The notes: a model not told the origin generated them from the sequence alone. Counted from the stretch's first letter, positions 44,732 through 53,158 are shown. The stretch: DNA of 64,000 nt from JBQTKD01 sp963703165 (GCA_963703165.1 OY969798.1:2170001-2234000), one strand, 5' to 3'. Numbers and translations are program-made.

Positions 44732-44887
44732 GTGGGCAAGAAGTCCAAGGGCGAGGCGCTGTCGCCGCAGGACCAGGTCCGCCGCCTGATCAAGGCGGGC
44801 AAGGTGAAGAAGAAGTGCTGCAAGTCCAAGCCGCGATGCAAGAAGTGCCCCGTCACGGCGTTGGAGAAGGCCAAGCGATCGACGTGA
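44732..44887 (+). CDS. 51-residue Lys/Cys-rich protein
   Basis: Small gene with GTG 44732 preceded by GGAG. Lys-rich N-terminus (MGKKSKGEALSPQDQVRRL) and the metal-knuckle-like KKCCKSKPRCKKCPV, with Cys29, Cys30, Cys36 and Cys39. Similar CC-x5-C-x2-CP peptides are widespread in actinobacteria, function unknown; zinc or nucleic-acid binding is plausible. Stop 3 bases before the convergent HtrA gene end. Confidence 0.72.
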   Translation: MGKKSKGEALSPQDQVRRLIKAGKVKKKCCKSKPRCKKCPVTALEKAKRST

Positions 44888-44890
44888 GTC

Positions 44891-46183
44891 TCAGGAGTCC
44901 TGACCGGGCGCCGCGTCGCTGCCGAGGGTGACGGTCACCGTCTTGGTGACGCCGTCCCGGAGGTAGGTGATCTGGTGGCTGGTGTTCGGCTGGGAGGAAC
45001 GGACCCCGGCCACGAGCGCGTCGGGGACGTCGACGACGCGATCGTCGAACCCGGTGACGACGTCGCCGGCGCGCAGGCCGGCCTTGGCGGCGGCGCCGTT
45101 CGCGGTGACCCGCTTGATGACGGCACCACGCTGGGTGCCGGTGGTCGCGTCGGCGACCTGAACGCCGATCTGCCCGTGGGCGACGGTGACGCCCTTGGCG
45201 AGCTGCTCGGCGATGACCTTGGCCTGGTCGATCGGGATGGCGAAGCCCAACCCGATCGAGCCCGACTGACCGCTGCTGCTGCCCATCGAGGCGATCGCCG
45301 AGGTGATGCCGACGAGGTTGCCGGCGCCGTCGACCAACGCGCCGCCGGAGTTGCCCGGGTTGATCGGGGCGTCGGTCTGGATGGCGTCGATGACACTCCC
45401 GCCGCCGCTGCCGGCCTCGTCACTGGGCACGACAGGGCGGTGCAGCGCACTGACGATGCCGGAGGTGAAGGTGCCGGACAGGCCCAACGGGGAACCCATC
45501 GCGTACACGGTCTGCCCGACGACGAGATCGCCGGAGCTGCCGAACGCGACGGGGGTCGCGTCGGTGACGCCCTGCGCCTGGATGACGGCCAGGTCCGTGA
45601 CCGGGTCGGCTTTGATGAGCTTCGCGGGCACCGATCGGCCGTCGGAGAAGGTGACCGTCAGGTCGCCCTCACCCGCGACGTGATTGTTCGTCAGAATCAA
45701 CCCGTCCTTGCTGATGACCACACCACTGCCGCTGCCCGCGACCTGACTGCCCGTGCCGCCCAGCAGCCCGGCCGACGGGGAGGCGTTACGCACGTCGATC
45801 GAGACGACGCTGGGCGTCACCTTCGCGGCGACGGCCTGCGCCCCACCCTGGGCCACGGCGGCGGCAGGGATGATCGCGGCCGCTGATGCCGAGGACCCGA
45901 ACGAGGAGCCCGATGCGGCCCCTCCCGAGTTCGACCGGCTCAGCGCCGCCCCACCGATGCCGCCGCCGATGAGCCCCGAGACCAGCGCGACGACGGCCAC
46001 GGTGGCCAGGCCGCGACGGGGCTCGGTCAGGACACGACGCACCGCGTTCCGGGGGGAGCGGAACGCGGCCGGGATCCCGGTCGACCTCGGCGCGGAGGCC
46101 TGGCCGCCGATGTCCTGCGGGGTGCTCTCGGCTGAGAGGTCGTAGCCCGGCGCCGACGTCTGCGGTGTGTAGTTCTCGTCCAT
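44891..46183 (-). CDS. HtrA/DegP-like S1C serine protease with PDZ domain
   Basis: 430 residues from ATG 46183 (a longer GTG start at 46216 is possible). Cytoplasmic N-terminal tail, one membrane helix (LATVAVVALVSGLIGGGIGGAAL), trypsin-like protease with His in LTNNHVAGEGD, Asp in DPVTDLAVIQ and Ser in PINPGNSGGALVD, then a C-terminal PDZ domain (VIKRVTANGAAAKAGLRAGDVVTGFDDR). Envelope protein quality control. Confidence 0.93.
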   Translation of the reverse strand: MDENYTPQTSAPGYDLSAESTPQDIGGQASAPRSTGIPAAFRSPRNAVRRVLTEPRRGLATVAVVALVSGLIGGGIGGAALSRSNSGGAASGSSFGSSASAAAIIPAAAVAQGGAQAVAAKVTPSVVSIDVRNASPSAGLLGGTGSQVAGSGSGVVISKDGLILTNNHVAGEGDLTVTFSDGRSVPAKLIKADPVTDLAVIQAQGVTDATPVAFGSSGDLVVGQTVYAMGSPLGLSGTFTSGIVSALHRPVVPSDEAGSGGGSVIDAIQTDAPINPGNSGGALVDGAGNLVGITSAIASMGSSSGQSGSIGLGFAIPIDQAKVIAEQLAKGVTVAHGQIGVQVADATTGTQRGAVIKRVTANGAAAKAGLRAGDVVTGFDDRVVDVPDALVAGVRSSQPNTSHQITYLRDGVTKTVTVTLGSDAAPGQDS

Positions 46184-46260
46184 GAGTTCAAGGTCGCGCA
46201 CGAACTTGTGCGCCACCTTTAGGACCGTTGTGCGGCGGCGGAGAACTTGTTCGCGTTTTC

Positions 46261-46344
46261 CGTACGGGATGTCATCCCGTACGTGGCCTTGTCAGCCCGT
46301 GCAGGGGCTGACAAGCAGGGCTACGAAATGACATCCCGTAGCCC
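46261..46344. repeat. Three consecutive hairpins with GTCANCCCG cores
   Basis: Hairpin 1: CGTACGGGATG / CATCCCGTACG (46261-46283). Hairpin 2: CTTGTCAGCCC / GGGCTGACAAG (46288-46315). Hairpin 3: GGGCTACG / CGTAGCCC (46318-46344). They lie in the divergent gap between HtrA and DoxX; TCATCCCGTA, TCAGCCCGTG and ACATCCCGTA recur in the three. Resembles a small palindromic repeat family; related arms are at 62318-62391. Confidence 0.65.
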
Positions 46345-46378
46345 AGCAGCCCCCCGGCGCACCTGACACACTCCGCGA

Positions 46379-46762
46379 GTGACCTGGTCCCGGCGCCTCC
46401 TGTGCGTCGGGTTCATCGCCGCCGGGATGTGGCACTTCCTGTCGCCCGATTCCTACATCGGGATCGTCCCGTCGTACCTCCCCGCCCACCGGGCGCTCGT
46501 CTATCTCAGCGGGGCGGCCGAGATCGCCGGCGGGGTGGGGCTGGCGATCCCTCGTCTGCGGGTGGCTGCCGGGTGGGGCCTCGTTGTGCTGCTGGTGCTC
46601 GTCTTCCCGGCCAACCTCGACATGGCGTTGCACCCGCAGCGCCATTCCATCCCGGAACCGCTGCTGTGGGCCCGGCTGCCGCTGCAGGGAGTGTTGATCT
46701 GGTGGGTCGCGCGCGTCGCGACCCAGGTCAGGACTTCGCGGCTGCAGCCCCGAGACGCGTGA
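46379..46762 (+). CDS. DoxX-family membrane protein
   Basis: 127 residues from GTG 46379, four membrane helices: RLLCVGFIAAGMWHFLSPDSY, ALVYLSGAAEIAGGVGLAIP, AAGWGLVVLLVLVFPANLDMAL, LLWARLPLQGVLIWWVARVAT. MWHFLSPDSY..IVPSYLPAH and GAAEI..G are DoxX-like. Function uncertain (membrane redox roles are proposed for the family). Its 3' end overlaps the convergent SRPBCC gene by 35 bases. Confidence 0.85.
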   Translation: MTWSRRLLCVGFIAAGMWHFLSPDSYIGIVPSYLPAHRALVYLSGAAEIAGGVGLAIPRLRVAAGWGLVVLLVLVFPANLDMALHPQRHSIPEPLLWARLPLQGVLIWWVARVATQVRTSRLQPRDA

Positions 46763-47216
46763 CGGTGGCCGTCATCTCTTCCGGGGTGATGAAGGGGAAG
46801 AAGGCGCCGTAGCGCTCGTCCTTGATGTGGTTCCAGTCGTAGGTGTGCGTGACCGTGGTCTTGCCGTCGCCGGTGGGCTCGAGGTCGAAGCCCCAGGTGT
46901 GACCGCCCGGCGTGAGGCCGGCGAGCAACTCGTCCACGGTCGCGTTGGAGGTCTCCAGGTGCGGCTCCCACACGATCCGCCGGTCCGGCTCGAAGGCGAC
47001 GATCTCGTTGCGGATCTGGTACTCCCCGAGTCCTTCGCGGGACATGTCCATCACGAAGGACTGGCCGACGCCGGTGAGGGGCCCCGTCGAACAGCCCGCG
47101 CACATGCCGGAGCCGTCGAACTCGGGATGACGCGCAGGGTTCGACACCACGGCGAACACCTTGTCCGGTGCTGCATCGACGGTGACGCTGACGACCTGCT
47201 TCTTCTCCTCGGCCAT
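46728..47216 (-). CDS. SRPBCC-family protein
   Basis: 162 residues. VSVTVDAAPDKVFAVVSNPARHPEFDGSG opens a START-like helix-grip fold, followed by WEPHLETSNATVDELLAGLTPGGHTWGFDLEPTGDGKTTVTHTYDW. Members bind hydrophobic ligands; none is identifiable. Single leftward gene. Confidence 0.88.
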   Translation of the reverse strand: MAEEKKQVVSVTVDAAPDKVFAVVSNPARHPEFDGSGMCAGCSTGPLTGVGQSFVMDMSREGLGEYQIRNEIVAFEPDRRIVWEPHLETSNATVDELLAGLTPGGHTWGFDLEPTGDGKTTVTHTYDWNHIKDERYGAFFPFITPEEMTATVTRLGAAAAKS

Positions 47217-47303
47217 GCCGATCCTCCTGGTCGCTGGGGCGGTCCGATCGTTGGCCCGGAGGTTACTCGGCCGCTGGGAGCCGGTCGGAGGGAGGCGAAC
47301 CCT

Positions 47304-48023
47304 CTACCACTCGGCCGTCGCATCGTCGGCCGAGTCGGTGTCCTTCGGCAGCCAGCCGGTCGCTTCCACGGGAGTGGCTGTCGCGTGGAAGAGCTGCAGG
47401 TTGAGGACGTCGGAGACGTCGCTCCCGTGTTCGCCTCGCTCGGCGTGGAGCAGTTCCAGCTGCGCATCGGCCTGCCGGATGTAGTCCAGGCCGCCCCAGT
47501 AGGTCACTGCCGCCATGGTGCCGACGACCGGGTCGTGTCCCCAGTACCCGACGCGGAACCCGGGCTGCTGCTTCAGCATGCGCAGCGCATCGTCCGTCGA
47601 CGCTCGAAGGTGCCTGACCGCCTCGGAGTCCATGCCCGTCTGCGGGTCGTAGAAGACGACGCGCAGCCAGTTGGAGGAGTCCCGGCTGGTGACGACATCC
47701 CACGCCGCGGACTCCCACGCGGCCGGTGGAGTGTCCGACCGGAGGTTCACTTCCTTGCTCAGCTTCAGCCCGCTCCCGAGCCGCTCGCCCCGCAACCGCG
47801 CGAGGTAGTCGCCGGCCGACTCGATGGCTTCGCGTGATCTCCAGTAGGTGATCGCCGCCAGCGTCGTCCCCTCCGGATCGTCGGCCCAGCGGCCGCCGAG
47901 GAAGCCCGGCGACCGCCGAAGGTTGCGATGCACCTCCTGCAGGCTTTCAGTGATGTACTCGCGCGCGTCGGCGTCGCCCTCGGGAGCGCGGTAGGTGACG
48001 ATCCGCAGCCAGGTCTCGGACAT
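47304..48023 (-). CDS. Tandem ABM-like (dimeric alpha-beta barrel) protein
   Basis: 239 residues made of two copies of one domain. Copy 1 WLRIVTYRAPEGD ... HRNLRRSPGFLGGRWADDPEGTTLAAITYWRSREAI and copy 2 WLRVVFYDPQTGMD ... LRMLKQQPGFRVGYWGHDPVVGTMAAVTYWGGLDYI align over about 95 residues. ABM-type domains normally dimerise to make the barrel, so this is probably an intramolecular dimer. Possible haem or quinone monooxygenase-like function. Confidence 0.75.
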   Translation of the reverse strand: MSETWLRIVTYRAPEGDADAREYITESLQEVHRNLRRSPGFLGGRWADDPEGTTLAAITYWRSREAIESAGDYLARLRGERLGSGLKLSKEVNLRSDTPPAAWESAAWDVVTSRDSSNWLRVVFYDPQTGMDSEAVRHLRASTDDALRMLKQQPGFRVGYWGHDPVVGTMAAVTYWGGLDYIRQADAQLELLHAERGEHGSDVSDVLNLQLFHATATPVEATGWLPKDTDSADDATAEW

Positions 48024-48236
48024 GGGCTGCTCTCCTTCACTGATGCCGCGTCGAGCGATCGGCCCCGGACCTACACTTCACGGGGGCGGCTCGAAGTCTT
48101 GCAGGAGGCTACTGCCTGCGACTTTGTCGCCCGACGACCTGGGTTCGAACCGCTGTCATGCCCTCATCGACCGCGGTTCGCGTCGCCTCCATCGCACCTC
48201 GATCCGCAGCGCGTCAGCGCATTGCGGTCAGCGGGC

Positions 48237-48536
48237 TCAAGCCGAGCGGACGAGGCGTTGAATCGCGGCGCCGGCTTCCGCGATCTTCTCCTCCGCGATC
48301 GGTCCACCGTCAGCAATGGCCTCGCGGACGCAGTGACGCAGGTGCTCCTCCAGGAGGCTCAGTGCGAACGACTCGAGGGCCTTCGTGGCCGCGGACACCT
48401 GGGTGAGGATGTCGATGCAGTACTTGTCGTCCTCGACCATTTTCGCGATCCCACGGACCTGACCCTCGATCCGCCGAAGGCGCTTGAGGTGGCCGCCGCG
48501 GTCGCCTTGATATCCGTGCGTAACTGGGGTCTCCAC
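48237..48536 (-). CDS. csoR: CsoR copper-sensing repressor
   Basis: 99 residues of the all-helical DUF156 fold: HLKRLRRIEGQVRGIAKMVEDDKYCIDILTQVSAATKAL. Cu(I) ligands Cys40, His65 and Cys69 keep the canonical spacing (C-x24-H-x3-C), which distinguishes CsoR from nickel or formaldehyde relatives. Lies 57 bases after copA on the same strand, with its own box at 48546-48562, so it is probably transcribed from both the operon promoter and its own. Confidence 0.93.
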   Translation of the reverse strand: METPVTHGYQGDRGGHLKRLRRIEGQVRGIAKMVEDDKYCIDILTQVSAATKALESFALSLLEEHLRHCVREAIADGGPIAEEKIAEAGAAIQRLVRSA

Positions 48537-48545
48537 GAGTTCACC

Positions 48546-48562
48546 ATACCTTCAGGGGGTAT
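48546..48562. promoter_or_regulatory. CsoR box in front of csoR
   Basis: ATACC-TTCAGGG-GGTAT, matching the TACCCC/GGGGTA-type CsoR operator, ten bases before the csoR start. Implies autoregulation. Confidence 0.75.
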
Positions 48563-48593
48563 CACCGGACGACCGTCGCAAGGCCCGCAGGCG

Positions 48594-51005
48594 CTAGTTC
48601 GTCGAGGCGGCGCGGAGTTGCGCGACTTCCTCGCGCAGCCGTGCGATCTCGGCGTCGCGCTGGATCTGCGCGGCCGCGCCGTCCCGGCTGCGGTCCGGCG
48701 CCGGCTCCGCGCGGTGCAGGGGAGCGAACCGCCGCAGGCGCAGGCTGTTGGTCACCACGAACACCGAACTGAGCGCCATCGCCACGCCGGCCAACAACGG
48801 GTTCAGCAATCCCGCCGCAGCCAACGGAAGCGCGGCGACGTTGTAGGCGAACGCCCAGAACAGGTTGCCCTTGATCGTCCGCAAGGTCCGCCGCGCCAGC
48901 CGGATCGCGTCGGCGGCGGCACGCAGGTCACCACGGACCAGGGTGATGTCGCTCGCGGCGATCGCCGCGTCGGTACCGGTGCCCACCGCCAGTCCGAGGT
49001 CGGCCGCGGCGAGCGCGGCCGCGTCGTTGACGCCGTCACCGACCATCGCCACCGCGCGACCCTCGGCCTGCAGCCGCGTGATCGCCTCGACCTTCTGGGC
49101 CGGCAGAACTTCCGCGATCACCTCGTCGATGCCCAGCGCGGCAGCGACAGCGCGCGCGGCGCGCGCGTTGTCGCCGGTCAGCAGCACCGGGCGCAGACCG
49201 AGTGCCTTGAGATCGGCGACGGCTTGCGCGGAGGTGTCCTTGATGGTGTCGGCAACGACCAGCACGCCGCGGACCGCACCGTCCCAACCGATCCAGATCG
49301 GCGTGCGACCGGCAGATTCCGCTGCCTCCGCCGCCGACACGAGCACACCGGGCGCGCGCTGAGACCACTGGTCGGCGAGCCAGGCGCGGCGACCGGCAAC
49401 GACCGCGTGCCCTTCGACGACGCCGGAGACTCCGCGCCCGTCGTGGTTGGCGAAGTCCTCGACTCCGGGCAGCGTGACGCCGCGCGCCCGCGCTCCGGCC
49501 GCCACTGCCCGAGCGATGGGATGCTCGGAGGCATCCTCGAGCGCCCCTGCGAGGCGTAGGAGTTCGCTCCGATCCTGGCCGTCGACCGGGATGGCCTCGA
49601 GCAGGCTCATCTGACCGGTCGTCACAGTGCCGGTCTTGTCGAGCACGACGGTGTCGATCCGGCGCGTGTTCTCGAGAACCTCGGGGCCCTTGATCAGGAT
49701 CCCGAGCTGCGCGCCACGTCCGGTTCCGACGAGCAACGCGGTGGGAGTGGCCAGGCCCAGCGCGCAGGGGCAAGCGATGATCAGGACCGCCACGGCGGCG
49801 GTGAACGCCAGCTGCGTGTTCTCCAAGTTGCCGAGCCAGAACCCGAGGGTGGCGGCCGCGATCGCGAAGACGAGCGGCACGAACACCGCGGAGACACGGT
49901 CGGCGAGCCGAGCTACCTCAGCCTTCCCGGACTGCGCCTCCGTGACCAGCTTCGCGATCTGGGCAAGTTGGGTGTCGGTACCAACCCGGGTCGCACGCAC
50001 GACCAGGCGCCCGCCCACGTTGAGGGTCGCCCCGGTGGCCACGTCCTGCGGGCGGACCTCGACCGGCATCGCTTCACCGGTCAGCATCGACTCGTCGACA
50101 GCAGAGGTTCCGGAGACGACGACCCCGTCGGTGGCGATCTGCTCGCCAGGGCGGACCACAAATTCCTGACCCACCATCAGCGATCCGATCGGCACGCGCG
50201 TCTCGATGCCGTCACGCAGCACCGCCACATCCTTGGCGCCGAGGTCGAGCAGCGCTCGAAGGGCCGCACCCGCGCGACGCTTGGCGCGGGCCTCGAAGTA
50301 GCGGCCGGCGAGCAACGCAGTGGTGAGCACCGCGGCGACCTCGAGGTAGATCTCGTGCGCACCGCCGTGCCGCTCCGGAACGAGCTCGAATCCCATGGTC
50401 ATGCCGGGGGCGCCCGCCCCGCCGAGAAACAACGCGTAGAGCGACCATCCGGTGGCAGCGATCACGCCGACGCTGACGAGGGTATCCATGGTGGCCGCAC
50501 CGTGGCGCAGGTTGAGCAGCGCCGCCCGGTGGAACGGCCAGGCTCCCCACGCCGCGACCGGGACGGCGAGGGTCAGCGCGGCCCATTGCCAGTACTCGAA
50601 CTGCAGCGGCGGGATCATGCCGAGCAGGACCACCGGAAGCGTGAGCAGCGCGCTGCCGATCAACCGGGCACGCAGGGCACCGACGCGGGTGGCCTCGGCA
50701 GCCTCCTCCGGGTCGACCGCTTCGACGCCGCCGGCGGCTGGTGCGTCGACCGTGGGCGTGCGGGATTGCGGGACTGTGGCGGTGTAGCCGGTGTCGGCCA
50801 CCACGGCCAGCAGTCGCTCGGCGGCAACACCGGGGTCGTACTCGATGCGGGCGGTCTCGGTGGCGTAGTTCACACCGGCCGTCACGCCTTCGACTGCGTT
50901 GAGCGCCTTCTCGACCCGGCGTGCGCAGGAGGCGCAGGTCATCCCGCCGATGCGAAGGTCGAGCTGGGCGCGGCCCTGCTCGTTGATGTCGGTGGTGGTG
51001 GTCAT
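48594..51005 (-). CDS. copA: Copper-exporting P1B-type ATPase CopA
   Basis: 803 residues. N-terminal metal-binding domain GGMTCASC (Cys24/Cys27), eight membrane helices, the transport motif CPC at 412-414 (IIACPCALGLATP), phosphorylation Asp456 in DKTGT, TGDN and GDGVNDAAAL hinge motifs. The CPC, N-terminal CxxC and neighbouring CsoR support Cu(I) export. C-terminal tail is short and charged (EIARLREEVAQLRAAS). Confidence 0.96.
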   Translation of the reverse strand: MTTTTDINEQGRAQLDLRIGGMTCASCARRVEKALNAVEGVTAGVNYATETARIEYDPGVAAERLLAVVADTGYTATVPQSRTPTVDAPAAGGVEAVDPEEAAEATRVGALRARLIGSALLTLPVVLLGMIPPLQFEYWQWAALTLAVPVAAWGAWPFHRAALLNLRHGAATMDTLVSVGVIAATGWSLYALFLGGAGAPGMTMGFELVPERHGGAHEIYLEVAAVLTTALLAGRYFEARAKRRAGAALRALLDLGAKDVAVLRDGIETRVPIGSLMVGQEFVVRPGEQIATDGVVVSGTSAVDESMLTGEAMPVEVRPQDVATGATLNVGGRLVVRATRVGTDTQLAQIAKLVTEAQSGKAEVARLADRVSAVFVPLVFAIAAATLGFWLGNLENTQLAFTAAVAVLIIACPCALGLATPTALLVGTGRGAQLGILIKGPEVLENTRRIDTVVLDKTGTVTTGQMSLLEAIPVDGQDRSELLRLAGALEDASEHPIARAVAAGARARGVTLPGVEDFANHDGRGVSGVVEGHAVVAGRRAWLADQWSQRAPGVLVSAAEAAESAGRTPIWIGWDGAVRGVLVVADTIKDTSAQAVADLKALGLRPVLLTGDNARAARAVAAALGIDEVIAEVLPAQKVEAITRLQAEGRAVAMVGDGVNDAAALAAADLGLAVGTGTDAAIAASDITLVRGDLRAAADAIRLARRTLRTIKGNLFWAFAYNVAALPLAAAGLLNPLLAGVAMALSSVFVVTNSLRLRRFAPLHRAEPAPDRSRDGAAAQIQRDAEIARLREEVAQLRAASTN

Positions 51006-51017
51006 GGCGTCCTCCTT

Positions 51018-51989
51018 TCAGTGCCCGGAGTGCTCGCCCGTGGGCGAGGAGGGAGCTGCCGGTTCGGCCGGTTCGGCCGACTGCTGCGGCGCGGAACTCG
51101 TCGGTGTCGGAACGTCGACGGTGAACTCGGCCGTGCGGACCGTCCCGGCGTGCGCGATGTTGAGGTAGAGCCGGTAGCGACCTGCCGTGGGGAACGTGGT
51201 GGCGAATCGGATGTCCGGACCACCCTGCGCCCCTGCCGCGGCGTCCTCGGACGGGTGCGTGTGCAGGTATGCCAGATCCCCCGGGCGCAAAGACACCAGG
51301 TGGCCGAAGGCCCCGAGGTAGGGCTCGAGGTCGCTGACCGGCGCACCCGCGCGGCTGACCGTGAAGGTCAGTTCCGTGGGGTCGCCCGCCCGCGGGCTCC
51401 CGGCGAGGGCGACCGAGTAACCCTGACCCGCCCACGTGGAGGCAGGTTCGGGAAGCTCTTCGGGCTGCAAGTCACCCGGCACGAACAGGTCCGCCCCCAG
51501 AGTGACGGTCTCACTCAGTGCCGCGGGGGCGAAGTCCGCGAAGACTCGGTACACGCCCGCCGAGTCGAGCGACACCGGCGACTCCCACATCCCGTCGGCA
51601 CTGAGTTCGGGGTGCAGGTGCTGGAAGCGCGACAGGTCCCGACGCACCACGATCAGGTGCATGGCCTTCTCGTGCGTGCGCCGGTACTCGCGCACGGTCG
51701 AGCCATCGGGACCGAGGATCTCGAAACGCACAGGGACCGCGGTGCCCGCGGCCACGGTGGGATCGAGCATGCGCAGCGTGTACCCCCGATCCGCCACGGC
51801 GAGTCCCGGCAGGGCCGCACCCGCGACGTTCGCAGTGGTCGCCCCGGCCGGCGAATCTGTCGTCGTGACGGTGGGAGGCGAGGCCACTGTCGAGGTCTCG
51901 GTGGTTGTCGCTCGTCCCACCGCGAACCCCGTAGCCACCAAAGCGGCCAAGGCCAGACCGAAAGCCCCCACCCTCATCGGACCGTTCAT
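51018..51989 (-). CDS. Secreted/anchored His-rich protein of the copper operon
   Basis: 323 residues from ATG 51989 (GAGGAGG upstream). N-terminal membrane helix (GAFGLALAALVATGFAVG), Thr/Ala-rich linker, then two similar beta-sandwich halves. Metal-binding-looking motifs are KAMHLIVVRRDLSRFQHLHPE and LAYLHTHPSED, with a His-containing C-terminus (GEHSGH). It is the first gene of the csoR-regulated operon, 12 bases before copA. Probably buffers or binds extracytoplasmic copper; this is inferred. Confidence 0.8.
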   Translation of the reverse strand: MNGPMRVGAFGLALAALVATGFAVGRATTTETSTVASPPTVTTTDSPAGATTANVAGAALPGLAVADRGYTLRMLDPTVAAGTAVPVRFEILGPDGSTVREYRRTHEKAMHLIVVRRDLSRFQHLHPELSADGMWESPVSLDSAGVYRVFADFAPAALSETVTLGADLFVPGDLQPEELPEPASTWAGQGYSVALAGSPRAGDPTELTFTVSRAGAPVSDLEPYLGAFGHLVSLRPGDLAYLHTHPSEDAAAGAQGGPDIRFATTFPTAGRYRLYLNIAHAGTVRTAEFTVDVPTPTSSAPQQSAEPAEPAAPSSPTGEHSGH

Positions 51990-52015
51990 GCACGCCTCCT
52001 CGCCCGTCCTGCATG

Positions 52016-52030
52016 TACCCCCCTGGGGTA
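52016..52030. promoter_or_regulatory. CsoR operator 1
   Basis: TACCCCCCTGGGGTA, a perfect 6-3-6 palindrome, 27 bases upstream of the His-rich gene start. Canonical CsoR site. Confidence 0.85.
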
Positions 52031-52041
52031 ACACTACAACC

Positions 52042-52058
52042 ATACCCCACCAGGGTAT
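52042..52058. promoter_or_regulatory. CsoR operator 2
   Basis: ATACCC-CACCA-GGGTAT, 26 bases centre-to-centre from operator 1 and overlapping a probable -10 (GGGTATATT). Two tandem sites suggest cooperative repression. Confidence 0.8.
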
Positions 52059-52192
52059 ATTCCGCCCTGGGCCCCGACGAATCTCCGGGCGCGGTCCTGA
52101 GCGCGGTCCACCCGCCGCTACCGTCGGCAGTCCGCTTCGACAGAACGCACCGACCGATGACACGAGCCGCGAGCCACCCAGCCGGAAGCGCG

Positions 52193-52666
52193 ATGCCCCG
52201 GCGCAGTTGGGTCCAACAGATCATGGGGATGCCCATCAGCGTCCTGTGCCGAGGGCCTGCGGCGCGGGAAGCCCAGGTGGACGCCACCGTCGCTGCCGTG
52301 TTCGACGATCTCCGCGCAGTGGACGAGGAGTTCTCCCCCTACCGGCCGGACAGCGCCGTCGCTCGCATCCGCGGCGGACTCGCGACGATCGCCGAGGGTT
52401 CGCAGCGGATACGCGAGGTGGCCGATCGCGCCAACCACTGGCGCGATCGGACCGGCGGGCGATTCGATGCTCGCCGACCCGACGGGACCTGGGATCCGTC
52501 CGGGCTCGTGAAGGGCTGGGCGGTCGAACTGGCGGCCGTCCGCTTCGAGGTCGCCGCCGATCTCGACTGGTGCCTCAACGCCGGGTTCCCGTCGCGCGGT
52601 CGCTGGGACGCCGTGCATCGGTCGACCGGCGCCGCGCCGTGCGCTACGCGGCCACCGCCGCGCTAG
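52193..52666 (+). CDS. apbE: ApbE-like FAD:protein FMN transferase, shortened
   Basis: 157 residues from ATG 52193, against roughly 250-300 for usual ApbE. Present: WVQQIMGMPISVLCRG, VFDDLRAVDEEFSPYRPDSAVARI, DPSGLVKGWAVELAA (flavin-site segment) and DWCLNAG. The reading then becomes random and stops at TAG 52664. The C-terminal region with the conserved TSG/DP-type motifs is missing. Overlaps the FMN-acceptor gene by 28 bases. Likely a pseudogene or deletion product unless the C-terminus is dispensable. Confidence 0.7.
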   Translation: MPRRSWVQQIMGMPISVLCRGPAAREAQVDATVAAVFDDLRAVDEEFSPYRPDSAVARIRGGLATIAEGSQRIREVADRANHWRDRTGGRFDARRPDGTWDPSGLVKGWAVELAAVRFEVAADLDWCLNAGFPSRGRWDAVHRSTGAAPCATRPPPR

Positions 52667-53121
52667 CCGCGGGAGCGACCGGCCTCATCTTCCTGTCCCC
52701 CGCCGCCCGTGGCGCTGCCGACGGCCGGCCCATGGCGATCCGCCCCGCCGGCGTCGAACCGGCCGCGGCTGCCGACGAACCGGTGCACCACGTCCACGAC
52801 GAGGACATGAACGGTCCGCCTCCCCCGGATCCACCCGGTCCCGGGCAGACGGTCGTCAACGGCGAAGCGGTGCCGACGCCGTACGGACCCCTGCAGGTGC
52901 AGATCAGCTTGCTCGACGGCCGCATCGTCGCGGCCCACGCGATCGTCTACCCGCGCGAGGGCCTCGCCGACAAGGCCGTCAACTACTACGCAGTCCCGCT
53001 GCTCCAGGAAGCGACGGTCGAGGCGCAGAGCGCGCAGATCGACACCGTCTCCGGCGCCACCGAGACCTCGGAGGGCTACCGCGACTCGCTCCAGTCGGCC
53101 CTCGACGCCGCGCACCTCTGA
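52639..53121 (+). CDS. FMN-binding domain protein (covalent FMN acceptor)
   Basis: 160 residues from GTG 52639. Membrane/signal helix RYAATAALAAGATGLIFLS, His-containing linker, then the FMN_bind domain: GPLQVQISLLDGRIVAAHAIVYP, ending IDTVSGATETSEGYRDSLQSALD. The Thr of SGAT (Thr141) is the expected phosphoester site for FMN attached by ApbE. Extracytoplasmic electron-transfer protein. Its partner gene is the shortened ApbE just upstream, which is what flavinylates such proteins. Confidence 0.85.
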   Translation: MRYAATAALAAGATGLIFLSPAARGAADGRPMAIRPAGVEPAAAADEPVHHVHDEDMNGPPPPDPPGPGQTVVNGEAVPTPYGPLQVQISLLDGRIVAAHAIVYPREGLADKAVNYYAVPLLQEATVEAQSAQIDTVSGATETSEGYRDSLQSALDAAHL

Positions 53122-53130
53122 GCAAGAGCC

Positions 53131-53156
53131 TGGCCCAAGCCAGCGAGCTGGGCTTG
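53131..53156. terminator. Hairpin after the FMN-binding gene
   Basis: CAAGCC(AG) ... CTGGGCTTG can pair with one bulge around CGAG, about 10 bases after the stop at 53121 and immediately before the tRNA fragment. Probable terminator. Confidence 0.45.
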
Positions 53157-53158
53157 AC

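Noticed and set aside
47270..47310. GAGGG-TTCGCCT-CCCTC on the minus strand resembles a T-arm
   Set aside because: The loop lacks the conserved A after TTCG and no cloverleaf surrounds it.
48100..48170. GGTTCGAACC near 48141 looked like a tRNA T-arm
   Set aside because: Flanking bases do not form the T stem on either strand, and no acceptor or anticodon stem can be drawn.
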